This document shows, piece after piece, positions 1 to 5,974 of a DNA stretch of 13,387 nucleotides (positions are counted from its first letter, which is position 1; every line of letters starts with the position of its first letter). This DNA is from Prevotellaceae bacterium UBA4361. GTDB lineage: Bacteria > Bacteroidota > Bacteroidia > Bacteroidales > Bacteroidaceae. The stretch spans positions 1 through 13,387 of the forward strand of contig DGSN01000066.1 in the NCBI GenBank assembly GCA_002393575.1, given 5' to 3'. Under the pieces are notes generated by a model that was not told the DNA's origin, did no database searches, and saw only the letters and a list, made by a program, of their open reading frames with translations. A program made the position numbers and the translations under genes.

Positions 1-492
1 CACAGGCCATAAATACAGCTGCATGGTAATATCTTCGCCTATGACCGTTGCAGCCATCTTGATTTGTGTCCCATATATCTGCGCTAAGCCATTCTCCATA
101 AGTGTTCTGTCTTTCAGAATCGCATAGTCTGATTTACTGAGAACTCCTTCCTCCGCCTTTACTTTCACGAGGTCAAGATATTTGATGCGGTTTGAAGCAT
201 CGGAGTGGTCAATAACGAGCCAAATCGCACGATTCGCCTTGTCCGACAAATGGGATGGCCAGCCTTCTTTATCAAGAATATCAAAGACTGTGGTCTGATT
301 CAACGAATCTGTCCGCGCCATTTCATAGGAATACTCTGCGATTTCATCAGCAGAGAGAGACGCCATGCCAACAGTCCACTCACGGACTGACTGGTCTTTA
401 TCGTAAATGTTCTCAAGGATATGGTTATAACTTTTGCATCCATTGAGAAGTGTTACTATTGCTATTAGTGCCAAAATGCTTCTTTGTCTCAT
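1..492 (-). CDS. DUF6624-type lipoprotein, 3' end outside the window
   Basis: An open frame without stops runs from an ATG at 490-492 to the left edge and gives 164 residues of an incomplete protein. The N-terminus is a lipoprotein signal peptide (MRQRSILALIAIVTLLNGC), with LLNGC as lipobox and Cys19 as the likely acylated residue, so the mature protein should sit in the periplasm or outer membrane. The later segments KEGWP, AIWLVIDHSD, DRTLMENG and IYGTQ follow, in order, the conserved pattern of DUF6624 proteins (GWP, WLxVQHAD, LTDRVLVxEG, YGTQ). The family has no established function that I know of. A good Bacteroidetes-type promoter lies about 50 nt upstream, so the gene probably has its own transcript, divergent from padR. 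Family assignment is from remembered motif order; only the start is certain, because the C-terminus is outside the window. Confidence 0.8.
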   Translation of the reverse strand, partial: MRQRSILALIAIVTLLNGCKSYNHILENIYDKDQSVREWTVGMASLSADEIAEYSYEMARTDSLNQTTVFDILDKEGWPSHLSDKANRAIWLVIDHSDASNRIKYLDLVKVKAEEGVLSKSDYAILKDRTLMENGLAQIYGTQIKMAATVIGEDITMQLYLWPV

Positions 493-549
493 TGAGCAGT
501 TAAATTCCGATTTTTCTTAGATATATTCAGTGACGGCATCGTCAAAGTG

Positions 550-580
550 CAAAGTTACTTCAATTCTGCGGAATGAACAA
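550..580 (-). promoter_or_regulatory. Promoter of the DUF6624 lipoprotein gene
   Basis: Read on the minus strand, TTG (580-578), a 20-bp spacer and TAACTTTG (557-550) match the Bacteroidetes housekeeping promoter TTG-N19-21-TAnnTTTG. The expected transcription start near 541-545 gives a leader of about 50 nt. That start coincides with the small dyad TGACG-GCAT-CGTCA at 531-544, which could be an operator or a leader hairpin. Confidence 0.6.
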
Positions 581-629
581 CAATTCTCAAGAAAAAAGAG
601 AAAATGACTGTCGTGGCATTTTGATTGTA

Positions 630-805
630 CTGAAATGTTGAACCTTCGTTTTTGTTCAAGCGAGCCTTCGTTGTTGCTACGCCGAAGGTTCGTTGATTCG
701 ATAACGAGCCTTCGTTGCTTTAGTACATCCCCTATAGCGCCTGTTTGCATCCCTTGTAGCGTATGTTTTCTTCCCCTGTAGCGTCTTTTCAGTTCCCCTG
801 TTCCG
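630..805 (-). repeat. Array of eight degenerate 22-bp units
   Basis: Read on the minus strand, eight units start at 805, 783, 761, 739, 717, 695, 673 and 651, exactly 22 bp apart. The first four are of type CGCTAYARGGGA (the first is diverged, CGGAACAGGGGA). The last four are of type CAACGAAGGCTC (the third of these reads CAACGAACCTTC, the last starts AAACGAAGGTTC). An AGG-like core stays at the same place in seven of the eight units. A 22-bp period is not a multiple of three, so this is not coding. It is close to two helical turns, which puts every core on one face of the DNA. It lies between two divergent promoters, about 50 bp from the left one and 100 bp from the right one. Clustered regulator-binding sites are the most likely role; this is inference. 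Confidence 0.75.
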
Positions 806-891
806 TATGCAATCATCCTCAATGGAAATGCTCCATTGATTGACTCGTTGGAGTGTGTTTTGCTTAAAAAGTGTTAAAACTAAAGAAATAA

Positions 892-932
892 AAGGTACTA
901 TGTATTGCAAGGTACTATTAAAATCTATACAT
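892..932 (+). promoter_or_regulatory. Candidate PadR operator repeats over the padR promoter
   Basis: AAGGTACTA occurs twice in direct orientation (892-900 and 909-917, 17 bp apart) on either side of the promoter's TTG. The hexamers ATGTAT (900-905) and ATACAT (927-932) form an inverted repeat over the same stretch. PadR regulators usually repress their own operon by binding ATGT/ACAT-like dyads near the promoter. The spacing here is not the classical N8-10, so the site is tentative. Confidence 0.4.
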
Positions 933-935
933 TTG
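905..935 (+). promoter_or_regulatory. Promoter of padR-pspC
   Basis: TTG at 905-907, a 20-bp spacer and TACATTTG at 928-935 match the Bacteroidetes promoter consensus TTG-N19-21-TAnnTTTG. Transcription should start near 941, about 23 nt before the padR ATG. Confidence 0.65.
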
Positions 936-963
936 CAGCAGAAAACTAAAAAAGAGAGAATTT

Positions 964-1317
964 ATGAACATTGAAAATGCAAAGTCGCAGATGCGAAAGG
1001 GGATGCTGGAATACTGCATCCTGCTGCTTTTGAGTGAGCGTGCTGCGTATGCTTCCGACATTATCCAAAAACTGAAAGAGGCTGATTTGCTGGTGGTGGA
1101 AGGTACGCTCTATCCTTTGCTCACACGATTGAAAAACGATGGTGTGCTTGCCTACGAATGGCAGGAGAGCACACAGGGTCCTCCTCGGAAATACTACAAG
1201 CTGACGGATGTGGGGCATTCGCTCTTGCAGCAACTGGACGAGGCTTGGTGCGAACTGGAAAACTCGGTGCATGTGCTGAAAGACAAGTCGGGGCAATCAG
1301 TCCACGCTCAATGCTAA
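964..1317 (+). CDS. PadR-family transcriptional regulator
   Basis: A 117-residue protein that is almost entirely the PadR winged-helix domain. Residues 13-80 carry the family pattern: GMLEYCILLLLSE in helix 1, GTLYPLLTRLKNDGVL in the recognition helix and start of the wing, and GPPRKYYKLTDVG in the wing. A short C-terminal helix (about 86-108) fits the small PadR-s1 class, in which it forms the dimer interface. There is no ligand domain. The ATG at 964 follows a purine-rich stretch (AAAAAAGAGAGAA) and sits about 23 nt from the predicted transcription start. pspC begins 49 bp downstream on the same strand, so PadR probably represses the padR-pspC transcript, perhaps through the repeats over its promoter. 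The padR-pspC pairing is frequent in Bacteroidetes; the inducer is not known to me. Confidence 0.93.
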   Translation: MNIENAKSQMRKGMLEYCILLLLSERAAYASDIIQKLKEADLLVVEGTLYPLLTRLKNDGVLAYEWQESTQGPPRKYYKLTDVGHSLLQQLDEAWCELENSVHVLKDKSGQSVHAQC

Positions 1318-1366
1318 TCCTCGTTAATGATTTTCTTGTATTAACTTTAAAAAACAATCAATCACA

Positions 1367-3112
1367 ATGAAAAAGAATATAACCATCAACCTGTTCGGAC
1401 GACTCTATTCGATTGATGAGGACGCTTACGAATTGCTGAAAAAATACACGGAATCCATCCACCACACTTTCGACCGCCAAGAGGGTGGAGAGGAGATTGC
1501 GAACGACATCGAGGCTCGCATTGCCGAGTTGTTCGACGAACTGAAGGATGGCGGCGTGGATGCCATCACCATCGAACATGTGCAGGACATCATTGCCCGC
1601 ATCGGAAATCCTGAGCAGATGAGCGACGATGCTTCGCAGGGAAATGGCAGTCAGCAGGACGAACCATTTGGCACAAAGGCTTCGGAGGGAGGATTTGGCA
1701 TGAATCAGACTGCCTGGGAAAGCTATTCTGAGAACCTGAAAAAGAAGAAACTCTTCCGCGACCCTGCCAACAAGGTGCTGGCTGGTGTGCTTTCGGGACT
1801 TGCCAGCTACTTTGGTGGTGACCCCACTTTTTGGCGCTTGGGCTTCATCCTGCTTGTCTTCGGTTCGGGTAGTTTCTTTAGTTGGAACTACTTCGGTTGG
1901 CGCTTTTCCTTTGGCTGGGCAATCATCGCATACATAGTCTTGGCTGTCATTGTGCCCGAGGCAAAAACACCTGAGGACCGTCTGAGGATGAAGGGCAAGA
2001 AGGTGAATCCGCAGAATTTGGGCGATGAGATTTCGGCAGCCGTTCAGCAACCCGAAGATACGAAAACGAATGGAGCAAGCGGATGCCTCAGTGGTGGATT
2101 CAAGGTGCTGGGCATGATCCTGAAGATATTTGTGTTTCTCTGTGGTGTCTGCCTGTTCGTTCCGTTTCTGGTGCTGCTGAGTGGCATGGCGGCCATGTTC
2201 TTTTCGCCAGAGTTTGTGTTGGGAAACATGTTCTTTCCCGAGATGGCAGAGGTCTATCATCAGAATGCGGGAATCTTCTGGACACTGGCTGGATGTATTC
2301 TTGTGGGACTTTTCATTCCAGCCTACGCTGCCATTCATGCTTTCCTCAGCACCATGGGCAAGCAAAAGCCAATGGGAATCACGCAGCGTGTTTTCTGGCT
2401 TTGCCTTTGGCTCATCGCTGTGGTCGGAATCGTGGCTTCGGCTGTGAAGATGGGAGAGGTCGTTGAAAAATATGAGAATGACATGTGGCAGCAAAGAAAG
2501 AATGAAGCCCGTGAAAAGGATTTAGCAGAGATGCATCAAGAATGGGATGACTGGTACTTCAAGGAACATCGTTTCAGTCTCTGCGAAAACACCGAAGAGG
2601 GACTTCGCTATTACACCATGTCGGGTGAATATCCAGGCTTGGACAAGGCTGACCGTCGTGTTATCAACGACACGAAGCGATATTTGGATGCCTACAAGGA
2701 TGGCGAAGATGTGCTTTATCAGGCTGAACGTCAGGACACGGTGGATGCGGGCAACTATTGCCTCACTTGCATTGCTCGTGCCAGCGAGGAAAGTGAATTC
2801 GTTTGCATCTATGCCATTGTGGGAACCGACACGCTGAGAGCGTTTGTAGAAGCCGTGGGCAACGAAGGCGGACAGCTGTGGGAGGATGCCAAGAAGAGCG
2901 ATGCTGCTGGCAAGGCAACGAAATACGAAAAGTGTGTGGTGGAAGAAAATGATGGTAAGGGCTATGGTTGGAGTGTTGTCACCATTCCTAACATCAAAGT
3001 GGGCAAGGATGGCATGGTACGCTATGGCATTTCCACCGACCCTCAATTCACGGGACAGCCTACCCATTGCCAATGGTTCTCTGCCACTGACTTCAAACTG
3101 GAACGTATGTAG
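1367..3112 (+). CDS. PspC-domain integral membrane protein
   Basis: A 581-residue membrane protein. Residues 1-85 form a soluble charged N-terminal region (MKKNITINLFGRLYSIDEDA onwards) that I associate with Bacteroidetes PspC proteins. Residues 129-200 are the PspC domain: LFRDPANKVLAGVLSGLASY, then GGDPTFWRLGFILLVFGSG and a second helix ending AVIVPE. Further hydrophobic segments lie at about 248-275, 302-325 and 342-362. Residues 365-581 are a hydrophilic C-terminal domain with at least four cysteines; I do not recognise it. PspC proteins take part in sensing or buffering inner-membrane stress in the phage-shock response of other bacteria. A similar role here is inferred from the domain and from the adjoining padR. 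The start follows the padR stop by 49 bp, and a stem-loop terminator lies 68 bp past the stop. Confidence 0.9.
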   Translation: MKKNITINLFGRLYSIDEDAYELLKKYTESIHHTFDRQEGGEEIANDIEARIAELFDELKDGGVDAITIEHVQDIIARIGNPEQMSDDASQGNGSQQDEPFGTKASEGGFGMNQTAWESYSENLKKKKLFRDPANKVLAGVLSGLASYFGGDPTFWRLGFILLVFGSGSFFSWNYFGWRFSFGWAIIAYIVLAVIVPEAKTPEDRLRMKGKKVNPQNLGDEISAAVQQPEDTKTNGASGCLSGGFKVLGMILKIFVFLCGVCLFVPFLVLLSGMAAMFFSPEFVLGNMFFPEMAEVYHQNAGIFWTLAGCILVGLFIPAYAAIHAFLSTMGKQKPMGITQRVFWLCLWLIAVVGIVASAVKMGEVVEKYENDMWQQRKNEAREKDLAEMHQEWDDWYFKEHRFSLCENTEEGLRYYTMSGEYPGLDKADRRVINDTKRYLDAYKDGEDVLYQAERQDTVDAGNYCLTCIARASEESEFVCIYAIVGTDTLRAFVEAVGNEGGQLWEDAKKSDAAGKATKYEKCVVEENDGKGYGWSVVTIPNIKVGKDGMVRYGISTDPQFTGQPTHCQWFSATDFKLERM

Positions 3113-3179
3113 CTGGAATCATCAGAAACTTCATACGTATCGTTGTTAATGTTAATTATGTGGATTAGGTGCGCACATT

Positions 3180-3213
3180 CTGCCATTCGTCGTGATGATG
3201 AGTGGCAGTTTTG
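3180..3213 (+). terminator. Stem-loop terminator after pspC
   Basis: TGCCATTCGTC (3181-3191) pairs with GATGAGTGGCA (3197-3207) over 11 positions, two of them G-U wobbles. C3180-G3208 extends the stem, the loop is GTGAT, and TTTTGTT follows. This fits an intrinsic terminator for the padR-pspC transcript, although the T-run is short. Confidence 0.55.
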
Positions 3214-3261
3214 TTGATGTGTGTCAAGAAATTTGCAGAAAAAATAAAAAAATGTTTTTCT

Positions 3262-3295
3262 TTTGCTTGAAAAACGAAAAAAAACCATACCTTTG
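3262..3295 (+). promoter_or_regulatory. Promoter of the intergenic small RNA
   Basis: TACCTTTG at 3288-3295 is a strong -7 element. TTTG at 3262-3265 or TTG at 3267-3269 can serve as the -33 element, with a 22- or 18-bp spacer around an A-rich tract. No ORF follows within the terminated transcript, so the promoter serves the short RNA. Confidence 0.65.
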
Positions 3296-3300
3296 CAACG

Positions 3301-3362
3301 TGTTTTTCATAGTATTAGATTTAAGGTTAACAAGATTGGGCTGAAGCGTCAGCCCTTTTTTT
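3301..3362 (+). ncRNA. Short intergenic RNA, Bacteroidales-1-like
   Basis: A self-contained cassette starting about 6 nt after the -7 element TACCTTTG. The body contains GTATTAGATTTAAGGTTAAC (3312-3331). The RNA ends in a perfect 7-bp hairpin (GGGCTGA 3338-3344 with TCAGCCC 3349-3355, loop AGCG) followed by seven Ts (3356-3362). No plausible ORF or start codon lies inside. The layout of Bacteroidetes promoter, about 60 nt and terminator is that of the Bacteroidales-1 RNA motif described from comparative genomics (Rfam), and the unpaired body resembles sequences I recall from many Bacteroidales genomes. I cannot run a covariance search, so the family name is provisional, but transcription of a short RNA is well supported. 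It lies in the gap between the convergent pspC and GH43 genes. Confidence 0.7.
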
Positions 3363-3392
3363 ATGTTCATACATGAAAAACCGTTTCGATTA

Positions 3393-3522
3393 AATGAAAA
3401 ATGAAAAATGAAGAATGAAGAATGAAGAAAAGTACAAAGTACAAAGTACAAAGGACAAGGTACTCGCTTCATACTAAATACATTCTTCATTCTTCATTTT
3501 TCATTCTACATTCTTCATTTTC
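3393..3522. repeat. Heptanucleotide arrays forming a large palindrome
   Basis: Five AATGAAR heptamers (3393-3427) are followed by three AGTACAA units and one AGGACAA (3431-3458). Opposite them are six CATTYTT-like heptamers (3481-3522). Positions 3400-3424 are the exact reverse complement of 3481-3505: 25 bp with a 56-bp loop. The right array runs into the stop codon of the GH43 gene (TCA at 3521-3523). On the minus strand it would form a very stable hairpin just after that gene and may end or protect its transcript. Confidence 0.8.
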
Positions 3523-4498
3523 ACTCCTTCACTCTCCACACTCCGCGCTTCATGTCGATTTGCCAAGAGTCGTAATAGTTGAGCACCATCTTGCCATTTT
3601 CCCATTCGATGGGGAGCATGATGATTTTCGATTGTGGAAGATTGGGATCCATCCAGCGGTCGCCCACATAGACATAGATGGTTCCTTCCGTTCCTTCCAC
3701 TTTCAGAATGGACGAAGCCTGTGTGTCGTAGGCAATGCGGTCGCCGATGTTCTCCAATTTGCTCCAACCTTCTTTGATGTTCTTCGATGTGGCAAGCTTT
3801 GCCTGATTGGGGTCCCAACCCGTGCAAGCCGACGAAATCATGTAGTAGGTGTCGCCAATGTGTGCAATGGCTGGAGCCTCGCGACGTTGTCCTTCGCAGA
3901 GGACAGTCTTTTCCACGGCACTGTGGTAATCAGGGGAGAGGAGGAACAAGCCGAGGTTTGTGTTTTCGTCAGTGGTGGAGATGAAGTAGGCTTGTCCGTC
4001 GTTATCGACGAAGATGTTGCAGTCGCGCGACTTGGTGCCAAGCGGACGACCTGTCCACACGCAAGTGTAAGGACCAGCCACTTTGTCGCTTTCGAACACG
4101 GCTGCTTCGCTGGCGCTGTAGTCTTTTGCCTCCCAGTGGCACCACACCACGAACTTCTTTGTCTTTTCGTTGTACATGAGTTTGGGACGCTCAATCATGC
4201 GAGTGTCGCCTAAGTCTTTGTGCGTGACGTGGTTCTTGATGATTTTTCCTTCGAATTGCCAATGCACGAAGTCTTCGGTGGAATAGAGATTCACGTCGGG
4301 ATTCCACGAACGGGAACGGTCTTCGCCGATGAGATACCATCGCGTTCCCACTTGGAGGAAGTTGCCACCATGTGCTTGAACGATGTAGCCTTCGTCGTCT
4401 TTCCATTCGATGCCGTTCTGGATAGTGACGAACTGTGCGCGAAGGGAACTTGCCTGAAGGGAAAGGAAGGCAAGGAGGAGAAAGGTGAAATGTTTCAT
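3521..4498 (-). CDS. Secreted GH43-type glycosidase, probable exo-beta-1,3-galactanase
   Basis: A 325-residue protein with a signal peptide at about 1-21 (MKHFTFLLLAFLSL, then SSLRAQ), so exported. The rest is a single five-bladed beta-propeller domain of the GH43 type, with no carbohydrate-binding module. Landmarks are QAHGG (41-45), IERPK (102-106), SRD (157-159), REAPA (206-210), SACTGWDP (223-230) and DTQASS (258-263). This order resembles subfamily GH43_24 exo-beta-1,3-galactanases, which use the Glu of ERPK as acid, a second Glu, and a Gln in place of the usual Asp base. Here Glu103, Glu207 and Gln260 would fill these roles. Substrate (arabinogalactan side-chain backbone) is inferred. 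The gene is the last in the minus-strand run, 107 bp after tolC, and is flanked on both sides by heptanucleotide palindromes. It may belong to a separate transcript. Confidence 0.8.
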   Translation of the reverse strand: MKHFTFLLLAFLSLQASSLRAQFVTIQNGIEWKDDEGYIVQAHGGNFLQVGTRWYLIGEDRSRSWNPDVNLYSTEDFVHWQFEGKIIKNHVTHKDLGDTRMIERPKLMYNEKTKKFVVWCHWEAKDYSASEAAVFESDKVAGPYTCVWTGRPLGTKSRDCNIFVDNDGQAYFISTTDENTNLGLFLLSPDYHSAVEKTVLCEGQRREAPAIAHIGDTYYMISSACTGWDPNQAKLATSKNIKEGWSKLENIGDRIAYDTQASSILKVEGTEGTIYVYVGDRWMDPNLPQSKIIMLPIEWENGKMVLNYYDSWQIDMKRGVWRVKE

Positions 4499-4521
4499 AT
4501 AATAAAAGGATTAAGATTTTT

Positions 4522-4606
4522 AATGAAGAATGAAGAATGTATTTTACTTCGCTCATGAGAAAAGTTTCTTCATTTGGAGCGAAGTGACCATTCTTCATTC
4601 TTCATT
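4522..4606. repeat. Nested palindrome between tolC and the GH43 gene
   Basis: AATGAAGAATGAAGAATG (4522-4539) has its exact complement at 4589-4606. Inside it, ACTTCGCTC (4546-4554) pairs with GAGCGAAGT (4577-4585). Inside that, ATGAGAAA (4555-4562) pairs with TTTCTTCAT (4565-4573) with one bulge. The whole 85 bp can fold into one hairpin of about 35 bp. Its right arm reaches the last base of the tolC stop codon and its left arm ends 24 bp before the GH43 ATG. It fills the gap and could attenuate or process the transcript. The outer arms belong to the same heptamer family as 3393-3522. Confidence 0.85.
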
Positions 4607-5961
4607 TAATATAGTGGTTCGCCTCTGTAGAAATTGAGGATTTTCTGACGGAAAATATAGGTGTATTTGGCTTGAAGATGGTCGGCTTGCGCTTTCATAT
4701 AGCGAGTCTTTTGCTCCTCAAACTCTGTACTGTTGGCTTTTCCGTTCTCGTATTTCTTCTGCATAAGATTGAAGGAAGCACTGGCAGCATCACAAGCCGT
4801 CTGTGATGACTGGTATTGCTTCTGTGCCGCTACAGCATTGTAATAGGCTTGTTGCATTTCCTTGTAGAGCGTCTTTCGTGTGTTTTCCAGAATTAGCCGT
4901 TGGTTTTCTACGGCAACACGTGCCTGGTGAACGGAATTGCGTGTGTTGAAACGGTTGAAAATAGGAATGGAAAGGGAAAGGCCAATGGATTGATTGAAAT
5001 TGTTTTTTAGCTGAGTGCCGAAAGTGTCGCCAGGCATACCCGATGTCTTGTAATAGCTGGAGCCTAAGCCTGCACCAATGCTCAGTGTGGGATAGTAACC
5101 TGATTTGGCAACATTGACGTTCTTTTCAGCTGATTTGAGTCGGTATTGCTGTGCAATGATGGAAGGCCGTGTTGAGTATTCCAGTCCGTCAGTTGAAGGA
5201 GCCTCATTGAGTGCAGAGAGGGCACTGCTTGCCTCGGCAGGCTTTTGCACCGAGAATCCCTGAGGAGACTCCAACTCCAAAAGTTGTGAGAGCGTGAGAA
5301 TGGCGATGTCGTAGCTGTTGATGGCTCGTGTGAGTGTGAGCTCGTCGTTTGCCACGGTGCTTCGTGCTTCAGCCAAGTCGGCTTCCGATTTCTTTCCGTT
5401 GTCGAACAGCAATTGGATGCGTTGCAATTGGTTTTTGCTCAGTTCGCATTGACGTTCTGCCACTTCCATGATTTCCTTCTGATAAAGACAATCCAGGTAT
5501 TGGGAAGTGACTTGCAGGCTGATGTCCTCTCGTGCTTTGTCGAGGTCGGCAAGAGCAGCTTGCAAGTCTATCTTTCGAGCTGCAATGTTATTGGGAATTT
5601 GTCCACCCGTGATGATAGGAATGCTCGTGTTCAAGTCGAACCCTGTGGATTGGGTGCTACGATTGGTGTAGGTGTTGTCGGCGGTAAGTCCACGTCCAAA
5701 GCTGAAACTCTGGTGTGCCGATGCGTTCAGATTGGGCAGTCGTGCGTTACGAGCCGTGCTGAGCTGAATTTCGCTGTTTTCTACGGATTTCTGATATTGT
5801 TTGATGCTGATGTTATGTTCCAAGGCGTACTCAATGCATTGCTTGAGCGACCACGGGTGTGACTCTTCTGCAATTTTTCCCTGAGAAAACGAATTTTGGG
5901 CTGTTGCAGACGAGGCAAGGGAGCATAAACCAAAGGATAGGATGGCAATATACTTTTTCAT
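4606..5961 (-). CDS. TolC-like outer-membrane efflux protein
   Basis: A 451-residue outer-membrane factor of the TolC/OEP family, of usual length. The signal peptide is MKKYIAILSFGLCSLASS followed by ATAQ. An upstream in-frame ATG at 5994 would add 11 hydrophilic residues and overlap the preceding gene by 20 bp, so the ATG at 5961, 13 bp after that gene, is preferred. The mature protein begins with WSLKQCIEYALEHNISIK, the typical first helix. It then shows the two-fold OEP repeat: long amphipathic helices with heptad-like Ala/Gln/Leu patterns (QLQRIQLLFDNGKKSEADLA and the second-repeat counterpart YENGKANSTEFEEQKTRY), plus beta-strands such as LSIGAGLGSS and IGLSLSIPIFNR. It should form the trimeric outer-membrane duct for the exporter encoded just upstream in the operon. 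The substrate cannot be told. Confidence 0.95.
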   Translation of the reverse strand: MKKYIAILSFGLCSLASSATAQNSFSQGKIAEESHPWSLKQCIEYALEHNISIKQYQKSVENSEIQLSTARNARLPNLNASAHQSFSFGRGLTADNTYTNRSTQSTGFDLNTSIPIITGGQIPNNIAARKIDLQAALADLDKAREDISLQVTSQYLDCLYQKEIMEVAERQCELSKNQLQRIQLLFDNGKKSEADLAEARSTVANDELTLTRAINSYDIAILTLSQLLELESPQGFSVQKPAEASSALSALNEAPSTDGLEYSTRPSIIAQQYRLKSAEKNVNVAKSGYYPTLSIGAGLGSSYYKTSGMPGDTFGTQLKNNFNQSIGLSLSIPIFNRFNTRNSVHQARVAVENQRLILENTRKTLYKEMQQAYYNAVAAQKQYQSSQTACDAASASFNLMQKKYENGKANSTEFEEQKTRYMKAQADHLQAKYTYIFRQKILNFYRGEPLY

Positions 5962-5974
5962 CTTCTTTCTGTTG

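Noticed and set aside
630..805. CRISPR array
   Set aside because: Units are contiguous 22-mers with degenerate sequence and no unique spacers; no cas genes nearby.
630..805. Replication-origin iterons
   Set aside because: Unit length fits, but there is no rep gene or AT-rich melting region beside it; promoters on both sides favour a regulatory role.
517..822. 101-residue minus-strand ORF across the 22-bp array
   Set aside because: The 22-bp period is out of phase with codons and the translation shows no protein repeat, so the array is not coding.
1358..2494. 378-residue minus-strand ORF opposite pspC
   Set aside because: Antisense shadow; the plus strand has clear PspC motifs and membrane helices, while this translation is low-complexity and unlike any family.
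3422..4213. 263-residue plus-strand ORF starting in the heptamer repeats
   Set aside because: Begins with repeat-encoded sequence and runs antisense to the GH43 propeller.
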